Assembly (NCBI GenBank): GCA_009785345.1
Contig: WQWL01000022.1
Coordinates: 1 to 32,559, forward strand
DNA from: Oscillospiraceae bacterium
GTDB lineage: Bacteria > Bacillota > Clostridia > Oscillospirales > Oscillospiraceae
Direction: 5' to 3'
Length of the DNA: 32,559 nucleotides
Shown here: in pieces, positions 24,349 through 32,387 of the stretch
Layout of the letters: the number at the start of each line of letters is the position of its first letter
Position numbering within the stretch: the first letter of the stretch is position 1
The notes under the pieces: model-generated
What the model saw: the letters and a program-made list of their open reading frames with translations, nothing else
Database searches by the model: none
Told to the model about the DNA's origin: nothing
Made by a program: the position numbers and the translations under genes

Positions 24349-25167
24349 ATGCTCGCTTTTATTTTTGCAGCACTCATAGTCATACTTGATCAATTTTTCA
24401 AAAGCTGGATTTCCCGTACCTTGTATATTGGAATTCAAGATGGACCGGTAATAATTCCGGGCGTTCTCGGGCTTACATACTGGGAGAATGATGGTGCTAT
24501 GCTAAATATTCTATCAGGTCAACAGTGGCTTCTTGCCGGTATTGCTTTTGTTGCCGCCGTGGTCTTAATTCTGATTATATTGAGATATAATGAAGGTTTT
24601 TGGGGCACACTTGGATTGGCTTCCGTTCTCGGTGGTACTGTAGGAAACCTTGTAGACCGCATTTTCAATGATGGCGCAGTTATTGACATGTTCAGAACGC
24701 TATTTATTACCTTTCCAATCTTTAACATTGCCGACATCTTCATAACATTAGGATTTATTACGTTTCTTATTCACTTTATTTCTCTATCCTTCAAAGACAA
24801 GGATAGAGAGCCAGTTAAAAATGACTACTATGATGATGACTATGACGATGAGTACAATGATGGATATGATGAATTTCCGGAAATCAACTCCATAGTCGGT
24901 GCAGATTCCGAGCATGACAATATGCAATCTCAGTATAGCCAAGCAGAACAATACACCCCGGATTCACAGTATTCAGAATCTGATTATTATGCACCTGATA
25001 TTGATTTAGCGCTGATAAACGATTATGACTCAACCACAGATGTAACCCCAGATTCTTCTCACTCGCTGTATGATTTAGAATCAGAAATTGGTTCGCTTGA
25101 AGATTATAATTTGGATGATATTAGTGTTGATGATTTGCTGCGAGAGTACGGTCTTGACGACGATTAG
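24349..25167 (+). CDS. lspA: Lipoprotein signal peptidase LspA with acidic C-terminal extension
   Basis: Aspartyl peptidase II that removes signal peptides from prolipoproteins in the membrane. The core (about residues 1-150) has four membrane helices. VILDQFFKSWI (first helix), the GLTYWENDGAML loop, GGTVGNLVDRIFNDGAVIDMF and FPIFNIADIFITLG supply the two catalytic aspartates. The core is followed by ~120 residues that are strongly acidic and Tyr/Ser rich (YYDDDYDDEYNDGYDEF and later DYN-type stretches), absent from typical 150-170-aa LspA. With the N-terminus inside, four helices place this tail in the cytoplasm. ATG 24349 is used because GGAGGT lies just upstream. The in-frame TTG at 24334 overlaps that site. 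Confidence 0.9.
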   Translation: MLAFIFAALIVILDQFFKSWISRTLYIGIQDGPVIIPGVLGLTYWENDGAMLNILSGQQWLLAGIAFVAAVVLILIILRYNEGFWGTLGLASVLGGTVGNLVDRIFNDGAVIDMFRTLFITFPIFNIADIFITLGFITFLIHFISLSFKDKDREPVKNDYYDDDYDDEYNDGYDEFPEINSIVGADSEHDNMQSQYSQAEQYTPDSQYSESDYYAPDIDLALINDYDSTTDVTPDSSHSLYDLESEIGSLEDYNLDDISVDDLLREYGLDDD

Positions 25168-25179
25168 AGGAGCATAAAA

Positions 25180-26136
25180 TTGCCTAGCAATTATAAAACT
25201 GAAACAATTATATGTGTATGTGAAAATGGCGGGGAACGGCTTGATGTCTTCCTCGCCTCTAATCTTTGTGGGCTAACAAGAAGCGCCGCTCAACGGCTTT
25301 TAGAAGCCGGACGTGTAACGTTAAATGGCAAGCCTGTGAAGAAAAACCATATTATCTCTGCAAATGAGCACTATACCGTTATACAAGATGAACCTGAAGA
25401 TTCTGTCATTCTAAAGCAGGACATTCCTCTTGATATAGTTTTTGAAGATGATGATGTAATAGTCGTGAATAAGCCAAAGGGCATGGTTGTACATCCCGCT
25501 CCGGGTCATCCGGATGGCACCCTAGTCAATGCACTTCTCTACCACTGTGGTGACAGCCTTTCAGGCATTGGTGGCATTATACGCCCCGGTATTGTGCATA
25601 GAATTGACAAGGATACTTCAGGACTTATCATTGCTGCAAAAAATGATTATACACATGTTTCTCTTGCGGAACAGCTATCTTCACGAACTCTAACAAGGGA
25701 ATATCAAGCCATAGTATGCGGAAACATTAAGAGCGATAATGGGCGCATTGATGCGCCTATTGGTCGTCATCCAACGGATAGAAAAAAACAAGCTGTTATA
25801 CCTGAAAGTGTCAACTCACAAACCAATAGTAACTCACGTCCTGCGATAACCCATTATGATGTCATTGCAAGATATGGGGGATACACGCATGTCTGGTGTC
25901 GTTTAGAAACAGGGCGCACCCACCAGATACGTGTTCATATGGCACATGTTGGTCACCCTGTTCTAGGTGATATTGTATATGGGCGAAAAAAGCCGGATTT
26001 AGGTATGTCGAGTCAATGCCTACATGCATGGAAATTAGAATTTATGCACCCTACGAACAATGAGTCCGTTGAACTATATGCTGATTTACCTGATTATTTT
26101 GTCAAAATCCTATCAAAGTTGGAGAAGCAGTGCTAA
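25180..26136 (+). CDS. rluD: RluA/RluD-family 23S rRNA pseudouridine synthase
   Basis: Converts uridine to pseudouridine in large-subunit rRNA. The protein is 318 aa. An N-terminal S4 RNA-binding domain (LDVFLASNLCGLTRSAAQRLLEAG region, residues 15-60) is followed by the catalytic domain with VVNKPKGMVVHPAPGH and PGIVHRIDKDTSGLI (catalytic Asp in HRIDKDTSG). RTHQIRVHMAHVGHPVLGD is also present. Translation starts at TTG 25180 with AGAGGAG about 8 bases upstream, 12 bases after lspA. The lspA-rluD order is common in Firmicutes (ylyB). Whether the target matches E. coli RluD positions is not readable, so the symbol is by family. Confidence 0.88.
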   Translation: MPSNYKTETIICVCENGGERLDVFLASNLCGLTRSAAQRLLEAGRVTLNGKPVKKNHIISANEHYTVIQDEPEDSVILKQDIPLDIVFEDDDVIVVNKPKGMVVHPAPGHPDGTLVNALLYHCGDSLSGIGGIIRPGIVHRIDKDTSGLIIAAKNDYTHVSLAEQLSSRTLTREYQAIVCGNIKSDNGRIDAPIGRHPTDRKKQAVIPESVNSQTNSNSRPAITHYDVIARYGGYTHVWCRLETGRTHQIRVHMAHVGHPVLGDIVYGRKKPDLGMSSQCLHAWKLEFMHPTNNESVELYADLPDYFVKILSKLEKQC

Positions 26137-26594
26137 TGCATAATCATGAAGAATACATGCAAGAAGCTCTTTTGCTTGCACATGAAGCAAAAGCCGATGG
26201 GGAAGCTCCTATCGGATGCGTCATCGTCGATGCCTCTGGAGCTATCATCGGGCGCGGACGAAATCGAAGAGAAAAAAATATCTCCGCAATTGCACATGCG
26301 GAGATTGAAGCTATCGATGACGCTTGCAAAATACTCGGAGATTGGAGACTTACTGGCTGCTCACTCTATGTCACATTAGAGCCATGTCCAATGTGTGCCG
26401 GAGCTATAATCATGTCACGAATTGATAAGCTGTATTATGGTGCTCGTGAAGAACTGACCGGTTCATGCGGCAGCGTCATAAACTTGTTCATGGAACCCTA
26501 TGGTCACTCTACTCAAGTAACAGGTGGTATTCTCGAAAGTGAATGTAGCGCTGTTTTGAAAGAGTTTTTTAAACAGCTTCGTCGAGCCAAATAA
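26136..26594 (+). CDS. tadA: tRNA adenosine(34) deaminase TadA
   Basis: Zinc deaminase that makes inosine at wobble A34 of tRNA-Arg(ACG), 152 aa. The catalytic HAEIEAI and the zinc-binding PCPMCAGAI stretch are both present in standard spacing, preceded by GEAPIGCVIVDASG. The C-terminal LYYGAREELTGSCGS and NLFMEPY fit the family. ATG 26136 overlaps the rluD stop (TAATG) and lies about 10 bases after GGAG. A GTG at 26130 is also in frame but too close to that site. Only nine bases separate its stop from the end of the convergent radical SAM gene, and no hairpin is visible between them. Confidence 0.94.
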   Translation: MHNHEEYMQEALLLAHEAKADGEAPIGCVIVDASGAIIGRGRNRREKNISAIAHAEIEAIDDACKILGDWRLTGCSLYVTLEPCPMCAGAIIMSRIDKLYYGAREELTGSCGSVINLFMEPYGHSTQVTGGILESECSAVLKEFFKQLRRAK

Positions 26595-26603
26595 ATTCGA
26601 ATA

Positions 26604-28199
26604 TCATTGGATATGATGAATCTTATACAATTCAGTTACAACATCACGATCGTGACTGTCTACAAAAACTCCTTTGCCTGAACTTAATACCGCATATTCA
26701 TGTCGCCCAACTTTCCGTTTTAGTTGCACCTCTGCTTCTGCTTTCACAAGTTCCCGTCGACTGTCTGTATTTTTCATGAACGACGGAGCATTTTTGCCTT
26801 TTACCATACTCAGCCAGTCGCATATCATACAGTCGGTCAAGATTTTTTTTTCGACACCTTGTAGTTCAGTGCAAAACTCGTACACTTGCCTAACATACTG
26901 TTCGAGCTGTGTGCCATGATTCGGAAAAGCGTCTCCAAGCATGTTAAAAAAAGTAAATGCATCTAGTTTTGAGGCTGTCAGGACGTATTCTATTGTTAAT
27001 AAAAAGCGACCTTTATTGTATGTGCGTTGCAATGCATTTTCTGTTCGTCTAAGAACGTCCAAATCCTCTGCACTTAACCACTTTGTGTTTAACACTTCAT
27101 AAGGTGGTTGTTTATTATATTGAATACCCAGTTCTTCTGCCCGCTCACGAAGCACGCTACCATGCAACAGCTTCAGAAAACCTAATTGCAATGTGTGTGC
27201 TTTTAGCGAAAATGCGCGACTGAAACTTTCTTTAAAATTAACAAGCGCTTCATAAGGCAATCCTGCAATTAAGTCCACATGGATATGTATGTTTTGTGCC
27301 TTTAGAAGTGCTTTTACGTTTTTCTCTGCTTTATTTATGTCAGTCTTTCTGGATGAAGCATCCAGTGCGGGTTGATAAAAACTTTGCAGACCAATCTCCA
27401 ATTGAATGCGACCTGGGGGTGCTGTCGCCAGTAGAGATATTGTGCGTTCATCAAACAGGTCTGCTGCAACTTCAAAGTGGAATCGGCAAGTCGTGTCCAT
27501 GCTTATTATATACTCAAGCAAATCAAATGCACGCTCTGCATTGCAGTTAAATGTTCTGTCAACAAATTTGACTATATGTGTATCCGACTGTGCGAGTTTT
27601 TCTATTTGTGTTTTAATTGTGTCAATAGGAAAATTCTTTACACTTTCTCCCGCGGATAAACAAAAAGCACACTTGAAAGGGCAGCCACGTGACGCTTCAA
27701 TATAAGAAATTTTATTTCCTAACGCTTGAAAGTATGTTTCTGTGAATGGGTCAACAGGTTTTTCATCTTGTAGATGTTTTCTTCGATATATTTTGTTTAC
27801 TGCTTTTCCATCACCAACTTCATCTAAAAACATGGGGAAGCCGTACTCGCCCTCGTCGGGGAGCACATAATCTGCACCCAGGTTAAGCCAATAATCCGGA
27901 TTGTGCGAAGCTTCTGGTCCGCCCAAAACAATCAATGTATTAGGATTTCGCTCTCTCAGCTGCTCCAGTATTGAAGGCAACACTCCTGCGTTCCAAATGT
28001 ATGTTGATATTCCAATAACATCAGGGTCATATATTGTGACGCTGTTTACTATATCATCGATTTTTTGGTTTATTGTTGTCTCGACCACATTTACAGCATG
28101 TTTTGTTTTACCATATTCGCACATACCTGCGGCGATTGTCCATACAGATAGTGAGGAATGCATATATTTTGCATTGATTGCAAGTAATACGACATTCAT
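26604..28199 (-). CDS. B12-binding-domain radical SAM protein (DUF4080 type)
   Basis: A 531-aa protein. Residues 1-135 form a cobalamin-binding-like Rossmann domain (VVLLAINAKYMHSS, DPDVIGISTYIWN, LIVLGGPEASHNPD). The radical SAM core follows with GCPFKCAFC (Cys173, 177, 180), then YIISMDTTCRFHFEVAA, the RIQLEIGLQSF block and VDLIAGLPYE. The C-terminal third (about 370-531) resembles the DUF4080 extension. BchE-like relatives include methylases and ring-forming enzymes, but the substrate here is unknown. The gene starts 4 bases after the glutaredoxin-like stop, with no strong ribosome binding site, suggesting coupling. It is the last gene of the four-gene minus-strand set. Confidence 0.88.
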   Translation of the reverse strand: MNVVLLAINAKYMHSSLSVWTIAAGMCEYGKTKHAVNVVETTINQKIDDIVNSVTIYDPDVIGISTYIWNAGVLPSILEQLRERNPNTLIVLGGPEASHNPDYWLNLGADYVLPDEGEYGFPMFLDEVGDGKAVNKIYRRKHLQDEKPVDPFTETYFQALGNKISYIEASRGCPFKCAFCLSAGESVKNFPIDTIKTQIEKLAQSDTHIVKFVDRTFNCNAERAFDLLEYIISMDTTCRFHFEVAADLFDERTISLLATAPPGRIQLEIGLQSFYQPALDASSRKTDINKAEKNVKALLKAQNIHIHVDLIAGLPYEALVNFKESFSRAFSLKAHTLQLGFLKLLHGSVLRERAEELGIQYNKQPPYEVLNTKWLSAEDLDVLRRTENALQRTYNKGRFLLTIEYVLTASKLDAFTFFNMLGDAFPNHGTQLEQYVRQVYEFCTELQGVEKKILTDCMICDWLSMVKGKNAPSFMKNTDSRRELVKAEAEVQLKRKVGRHEYAVLSSGKGVFVDSHDRDVVTELYKIHHIQ

Positions 28200-28203
28200 A
28201 CGA

Positions 28204-28467
28204 TTATTGTTCTAATGCAGCATCGAATACCGCTTTGACTTTCTCCAAGCTTGCAGCCCCTTCATGTAACTTCTTATCATCTACATAGTATGTCGGGACA
28301 TAGTAATAGTCGTATTTATCAGCAATTTCCGGATGTGCATCTTCTTCAACCATTGTTATGGATAGTGCTCTATACTTCTCGTCTTTTTTCATTAAATCAT
28401 TCATCCATCCAATGGCTGCCCTGCAGTACGGACAGGTTTCTTTATAAAACATTGTTATCTTTTTCAT
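28204..28467 (-). CDS. Glutaredoxin-like thiol-disulfide protein
   Basis: An 87-aa thioredoxin-fold protein. The CPYC active site (residues 12-15, TCPYCRAAIGW) and the cis-proline segment YVPTYYVDDK match glutaredoxins. The last part (LHEGAASLEKVKAVF) fits the glutathione-type helix region. Many Clostridia lack glutathione, so the reductant may be thioredoxin reductase or another thiol. AAGGAGAA lies just before the ATG. It sits between the two dehydratase-like genes upstream and the radical SAM gene downstream, all on the minus strand. Confidence 0.85.
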   Translation of the reverse strand: MKKITMFYKETCPYCRAAIGWMNDLMKKDEKYRALSITMVEEDAHPEIADKYDYYYVPTYYVDDKKLHEGAASLEKVKAVFDAALEQ

Positions 28468-28526
28468 GAGATTCTCCTTATCATATGTACTATATTGTAT
28501 CGCTTCAACAGCGTGAAATCAAGCTC

Positions 28527-29585
28527 TCATCGTTTCCCTTTTCTCATATAAATCATATCCTGAAATGCTTCTAAACGAGTCTGTACTCCTGTTTCACTGG
28601 TTTGGGTATCAAAGCTAAAATATAAAATAGGAATTTCATAGTCTTGACTAATGTTTTGCAAAATGGTCATCGCATCAATTTCCGGCATGCATCCAAATGA
28701 TTTGACATGTATCAGACCATCATAATCTCTTTTCGCAAAATTAAGAGCCGCATTAATCGTGTCAACCCCGGTAGCGCCGATATCATATCGAACATAATGT
28801 TGAACTTTTTTAAGTATTTTTGGAACTCTACGATGAAATACAGTACTAGAAATATTCATGTTTCGAGTAACGTATATCTTCATAGCGGCAAGCTCTTTTT
28901 CTAAGAAGTGATTGGAAAAAGGCTCCATAATTGTATAATATTCGCCTATAATGCCTACTTTTAACAGATTCTTCGGCAAATCAGTTTTGACATTCTTGAT
29001 TTTTTTCGTATGATATGCGCATAATTGTTTTAGTTCTTTTTTACTTTCCACATGCTCGATATCTGCCAAAAAAACATTGTATAATTGCTCGAAAGTGCCT
29101 GGTTCTGTCTCAAACCCTATATTTCTACGAATATATATTTCAAGCTCGTCCATTTTTTCTACCATGGCAACTGCTACTAGCAAAGTTTTAACTAAAGTTT
29201 CTATGGTGAGATTTTCATTATAGCTCTTTATGATTTCCCAGACAGACTTCGGGTTTTTCATATTTATTTCTGCTAGATTAATCATCGTAAATTCATATCC
29301 CATATCCCGCAATATCTGCTCATGTAGCTCTCCGTAATATCCCAAACGACATGGTCCTCCAAATTGAATGAGTGTATCAGCACCCATATCAAGGGCTTCC
29401 ATGTAGTTTCCCATAATATATTTAAAAGGAGCGCATACAAAATCCGGACTGTGCATACTGCCTAATTCCAAAGTCCTCTTTGTATTTGCGGGTGGTGTTA
29501 CAGTTTCTGCATTGAAAACATTCTTTATGAAATAGCGAAACGGAACCTCATAGTTTCCTATTCGCGGAAAGCTTATTTTTCGCAT
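28527..29585 (-). CDS. 2-hydroxyacyl-CoA dehydratase-like protein (COG3581-type), second member of a paralogous pair
   Basis: A 352-aa protein of the acyl-CoA dehydratase activase-related group. Three cysteines sit in SPDFVCAPFKY (Cys51), QFGGPCRLGYYGELHE (Cys79) and VKSFGCMPEID (Cys299), the three-Cys pattern expected for a 4Fe-4S cluster in HgdB-like folds. The last segment, SFDTQTSETGVQTRLEAFQDMI, resembles the end of the preceding gene's product (VDEHDGTAGMETRIESFVDII), showing the two are paralogues. GGGGGTG precedes the ATG, and its start overlaps the upstream gene's end by 13 bases. No activating BcrA/BadF-type ATPase is next to it. The substrate is unknown. Confidence 0.78.
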   Translation of the reverse strand: MRKISFPRIGNYEVPFRYFIKNVFNAETVTPPANTKRTLELGSMHSPDFVCAPFKYIMGNYMEALDMGADTLIQFGGPCRLGYYGELHEQILRDMGYEFTMINLAEINMKNPKSVWEIIKSYNENLTIETLVKTLLVAVAMVEKMDELEIYIRRNIGFETEPGTFEQLYNVFLADIEHVESKKELKQLCAYHTKKIKNVKTDLPKNLLKVGIIGEYYTIMEPFSNHFLEKELAAMKIYVTRNMNISSTVFHRRVPKILKKVQHYVRYDIGATGVDTINAALNFAKRDYDGLIHVKSFGCMPEIDAMTILQNISQDYEIPILYFSFDTQTSETGVQTRLEAFQDMIYMRKGKR

Positions 29586-30505
29586 CCGGGCACCCCCTTT
29601 TGCTTGAAACGGATTATATCTACAAAACTTTCTATTCGTGTTTCCATGCCTGCGGTTCCATCATGTTCGTCCACAACAAGGCTTATAATCGGTTTATCCT
29701 TTGTGCGTCTTATGATAATTTCGTTTACTAATGAATCCGGTCCGCAAGGAAAGGTCGTAAGTAATATAATTCCATCTACATCTTTTTTATACAGCTCCAG
29801 AGCTCCCAATAGTTCTTGATTATAGCTCCATTTCAAAGTAGGACTGATTTCTTTTGCTTTCAATGTCGCCGCTCTGCGCTCTACAATTTCAGCAATAATC
29901 GGAGTACAGTCAAGTGCGCGTAGGTAATTCAAAACAGGCTGACCAATGTAGCGGTCGTTAATATTGTAGCTGTGTGAAATAATCAATATTTTAAGATCAT
30001 CGCTTTTATTGAGTAGTTCATTTTGTTCCTGAAGATGACGCTCACCCATCATTTTTTCGGCTTGCTTTGCCATAAAATATGCTCGAAGTATGCTAAAGCG
30101 TTTCTTTCTTAATCTACGCCCCATTTTTAAAAAAGCCATAAACTCCGTTTTGTTCTTTGCATAGTCTATGTTGTAGTCTAGTATTTTTATATCTCTATCT
30201 CTAAATATATTTTGAACCACGTCATATGCAGACCAAAGCTTCGAACAGACTATTTGGTCTTTTGCATATGTTGCTACACGGGGTATTAGTATGTAGTCGC
30301 ACTTGCCGATAAGCCATTCCACATGCCCAAGATATATTTTTGATGATAAACAACTCTCGTCTATAGAATGATTTGTTCCGGATTGAATTATCGCTTTGTT
30401 TGTATCCGGGCTTAATACAATTTCGAAACCAAGCTCTCGAAAAAATGTTTCCCATAAATATCCATATCTGTAGTATAGAAATGCTTTTGGAATACCAATC
30501 TTCAT
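29573..30505 (-). CDS. 2-hydroxyacyl-CoA dehydratase-like protein (COG3580/DUF2229-type), first member of the pair
   Basis: A 310-aa protein that begins MKIGIPKAFLYYRYGYLWE, the start I associate with DUF2229/COG3580 proteins. Cys52 (ESCLSSKIYLGH), Cys87 (DQIVCSKLW) and Cys254 (TFPCGPDSLV) could hold a 4Fe-4S cluster. The end VVDEHDGTAGMETRIESF is family-typical. In many Clostridia this region is fused with an ATPase activase into one ~1,400-aa protein; here it stands alone. ATG 30505 has AAAGGAATGAG upstream. An in-frame start at 30535 would add 10 residues but has no better site. It is the first gene of the four-gene minus-strand set. Confidence 0.78.
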   Translation of the reverse strand: MKIGIPKAFLYYRYGYLWETFFRELGFEIVLSPDTNKAIIQSGTNHSIDESCLSSKIYLGHVEWLIGKCDYILIPRVATYAKDQIVCSKLWSAYDVVQNIFRDRDIKILDYNIDYAKNKTEFMAFLKMGRRLRKKRFSILRAYFMAKQAEKMMGERHLQEQNELLNKSDDLKILIISHSYNINDRYIGQPVLNYLRALDCTPIIAEIVERRAATLKAKEISPTLKWSYNQELLGALELYKKDVDGIILLTTFPCGPDSLVNEIIIRRTKDKPIISLVVDEHDGTAGMETRIESFVDIIRFKQKGVPGCEK

Positions 30506-30686
30506 GTGCTCATTCCTTTGTATAACTTTTGTCAAATTTGTCTGAGATTTATACTCGCTGATTAAATCTTAGCATACAACAACTTACAAGTCTACTTTTC
30601 TCAGCAAAACACTAGCACTACCTGTCCTGTTTGTGATAATATATGCGTATAAAGTTGATTTATAAATATTTTGGAGGGCGATTTAT

Positions 30687-31484
30687 ATGAGTAACGAGAC
30701 ACGTAATGAAGGTTTATGGGAAGAAATTAATACGAACCGTGATTTTATGAAATGTCCGGATTTTTCAAAATTTATGCCAAACAGCGACCAATCCAAGGAA
30801 TTGCCACAACCTCCACTTCATCCGAAAGCAAAAGGTGAGGTGATAGAGATTTCAGCAGACTTTGAAAAAGCTGTCACAACTGATTCGTATACAAAGTTAC
30901 TTGATGTACGCCGTAGCTTACGCACATACGATCCGGATAAAGCTATGACAAAAGACCAACTTGCATTTTTGCTTTGGAGCACACAGGGCATACAAGAAGT
31001 TCGTGGCGGTGGTTATGCCGCACTTCGTCCTGTACCCAGCGGTGGAGCGAGACATCCTTTTGAAACTTACTTCTTCGCAAGAAATGTTGAAGGCTTGAAC
31101 CCCGGTATTTATCGCTATCTGCCGGATGAGCATATTGGTGAAAAGAAAGTCTCCGTTGAGTTTATTACATCATTATCCAATCATGAGGAAAGTGTCAGTG
31201 AAATGCTCGCCGATCAGAAATGGGCAATACATGCACCGGTCGTTGTATATTTAACATGCATTGCATATCGTGCGGAATGGCGCTACTCGACCATGGCACA
31301 TCGCGTAATCTTGATTGATTTAGGCCATGCAGGACAAAACCTAATGCTTTCAGCAGAAGCAATGGGGCTTGGTAGTTGCTGTATAGCAGCTTATGATCAA
31401 AAGCTGTGCGATGACGCTTTGGGTGTAGATGGCTATGAAGAATATACTGTCTACGCTTGCACGGTCGGTAACGCCAAGGCTTAG
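30687..31484 (+). CDS. SagB-type nitroreductase-family oxidoreductase
   Basis: FMN-dependent oxidoreductase of the SagB/ThcOx branch of the nitroreductase fold, 265 aa. The first ~60 residues are variable. RRSLRTYDPDKAMT starts the core. PVPSGGARHPFETYF and the AGQNLMLSAEAMGLGSCCIAAYD block are typical of SagB-like dehydrogenases. SagB proteins of azoline-peptide clusters sit beside a cyclodehydratase, but none is near, so this is probably a stand-alone member of unknown substrate. GGAGGGC lies 10 bases before the ATG. The TAG stop codon is the first unit of a TAGGGNN repeat tract. No convincing promoter was found in the 181-base divergent gap (30506-30686). Confidence 0.83.
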   Translation: MSNETRNEGLWEEINTNRDFMKCPDFSKFMPNSDQSKELPQPPLHPKAKGEVIEISADFEKAVTTDSYTKLLDVRRSLRTYDPDKAMTKDQLAFLLWSTQGIQEVRGGGYAALRPVPSGGARHPFETYFFARNVEGLNPGIYRYLPDEHIGEKKVSVEFITSLSNHEESVSEMLADQKWAIHAPVVVYLTCIAYRAEWRYSTMAHRVILIDLGHAGQNLMLSAEAMGLGSCCIAAYDQKLCDDALGVDGYEEYTVYACTVGNAKA

Positions 31485-31512
31485 GGGTTAGGGTCTAGGG
31501 CTTAGGGGTTAG
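31482..31512 (+). repeat. Heptamer TAGGGNN tract, copy 2, starting on the nitroreductase stop codon
   Basis: Four exact 7-base units TAGGGGT, TAGGGTC, TAGGGCT and TAGGGGT, then TAG. The first TAG (31482-31484) is the stop codon of the SagB-type gene. It is the same unit as 12028-12055 and is placed the same way relative to the gene. Confidence 0.75.
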
Positions 31513-31542
31513 TCTTAAAATAATCAATCGGAGAAATGTTTA

Positions 31543-32193
31543 ATGCGAATGCGAAGAAAACCAAATTTGACAAGTCGTACCGAAAAATGTGCGCATTTAC
31601 TTATTGAAGATCCTAAAACTCTTCGAGGTCGCTGGCTTGATGAGTATAATGCTCATAGCGAATTCTGTGTTAATGAATTGCATGTTGAGTTGGGGTGTGG
31701 GAAAGGTCAATTTACTGTCGAAACTGCAAAAAATGAGCCTGATGTATTGCTTGTTGCACTTGAGAAAATCTCAAATGTTCTGGTCATTGCTCTTGAGCGA
31801 ACTGAGCAAGAGCAACTTCAAAATGTGCGATATGTAAACAAGCTTGCGGACTATTTAGATGAGTATTTTGCCGATGATGAAGTCAATCGTATTTATATTA
31901 ATTTCTGTGACCCTTGGCCGGCAAACAGGCACAAAAAGCGTCGCTTAACTGGTGAAACTTTCTTGAATTTATATAAGAAGGTGCTACATTCGGGCGGTGA
32001 GATACATTTCAAAACAGATAACTTGCCACTCTTTGAGTTTTCGCTAGAAGAGTTTGAGCGATGTGGTTTTGCTGTTTCTGAGGTAACACGAAACTTGCAC
32101 GAACATGGTCCAGTCGGCGTAATGACTGATTATGAAAAAAAGTTTCATGACCAGGGCATGCCAATTAATCGGTGTGTGGCAGTTGTGAAGTAG
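31543..32193 (+). CDS. trmB: tRNA (guanine-N7-)-methyltransferase TrmB
   Basis: SAM-dependent methyltransferase that makes m7G46 in tRNA variable loops, 216 aa. It starts MRMRRKPNL, a typical clostridial TrmB N-terminus. ELGCGKGQF is the SAM-binding motif, and INFCDPWPANRHKKRRLT is the signature block with the catalytic Asp. A conserved GGEIHFKTDN segment and the C-terminal TDYEKKFHDQGMPI follow. GGAGAAA lies 8 bases before the ATG. A 13-bp hairpin follows 43 bases after the stop codon. Confidence 0.94.
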   Translation: MRMRRKPNLTSRTEKCAHLLIEDPKTLRGRWLDEYNAHSEFCVNELHVELGCGKGQFTVETAKNEPDVLLVALEKISNVLVIALERTEQEQLQNVRYVNKLADYLDEYFADDEVNRIYINFCDPWPANRHKKRRLTGETFLNLYKKVLHSGGEIHFKTDNLPLFEFSLEEFERCGFAVSEVTRNLHEHGPVGVMTDYEKKFHDQGMPINRCVAVVK

Positions 32194-32236
32194 TCGCATT
32201 GTATTTGAGTAACGCATCGTAAAAACGATAAAAAGC

Positions 32237-32271
32237 CAAAACCGATTGCTTTTTTTGGGCAATCGGTTTTG
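32237..32271. terminator. Terminator hairpin after trmB
   Basis: CAAAACCGATTGC (32237-32249) pairs perfectly with GCAATCGGTTTTG (32259-32271) around a 9-base loop that is itself T-rich. It stands between trmB and a convergent minus-strand gene, so it may serve both. The T-run after the stem is short on each strand. Confidence 0.65.
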
Positions 32272-32387
32272 TAGATATATAGGGTCTCGAGTATTGAGTA
32301 AATCCAGTTGTTATACTCATTTTCAGACGCAGCATATCCTTTCAAAATATGCTTCGATGTGCAAAAAATTTGTGCGTAATTCTCTAA

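Noticed and set aside
30506-30686. Promoters in the divergent gap before the SagB-type gene
   Set aside because: TAATAT- and TATAAA-like boxes are present, but no acceptable -35 box lies 16-18 bases upstream of either. The TTGACA on the minus strand would put its -10 box in the ribosome binding site.
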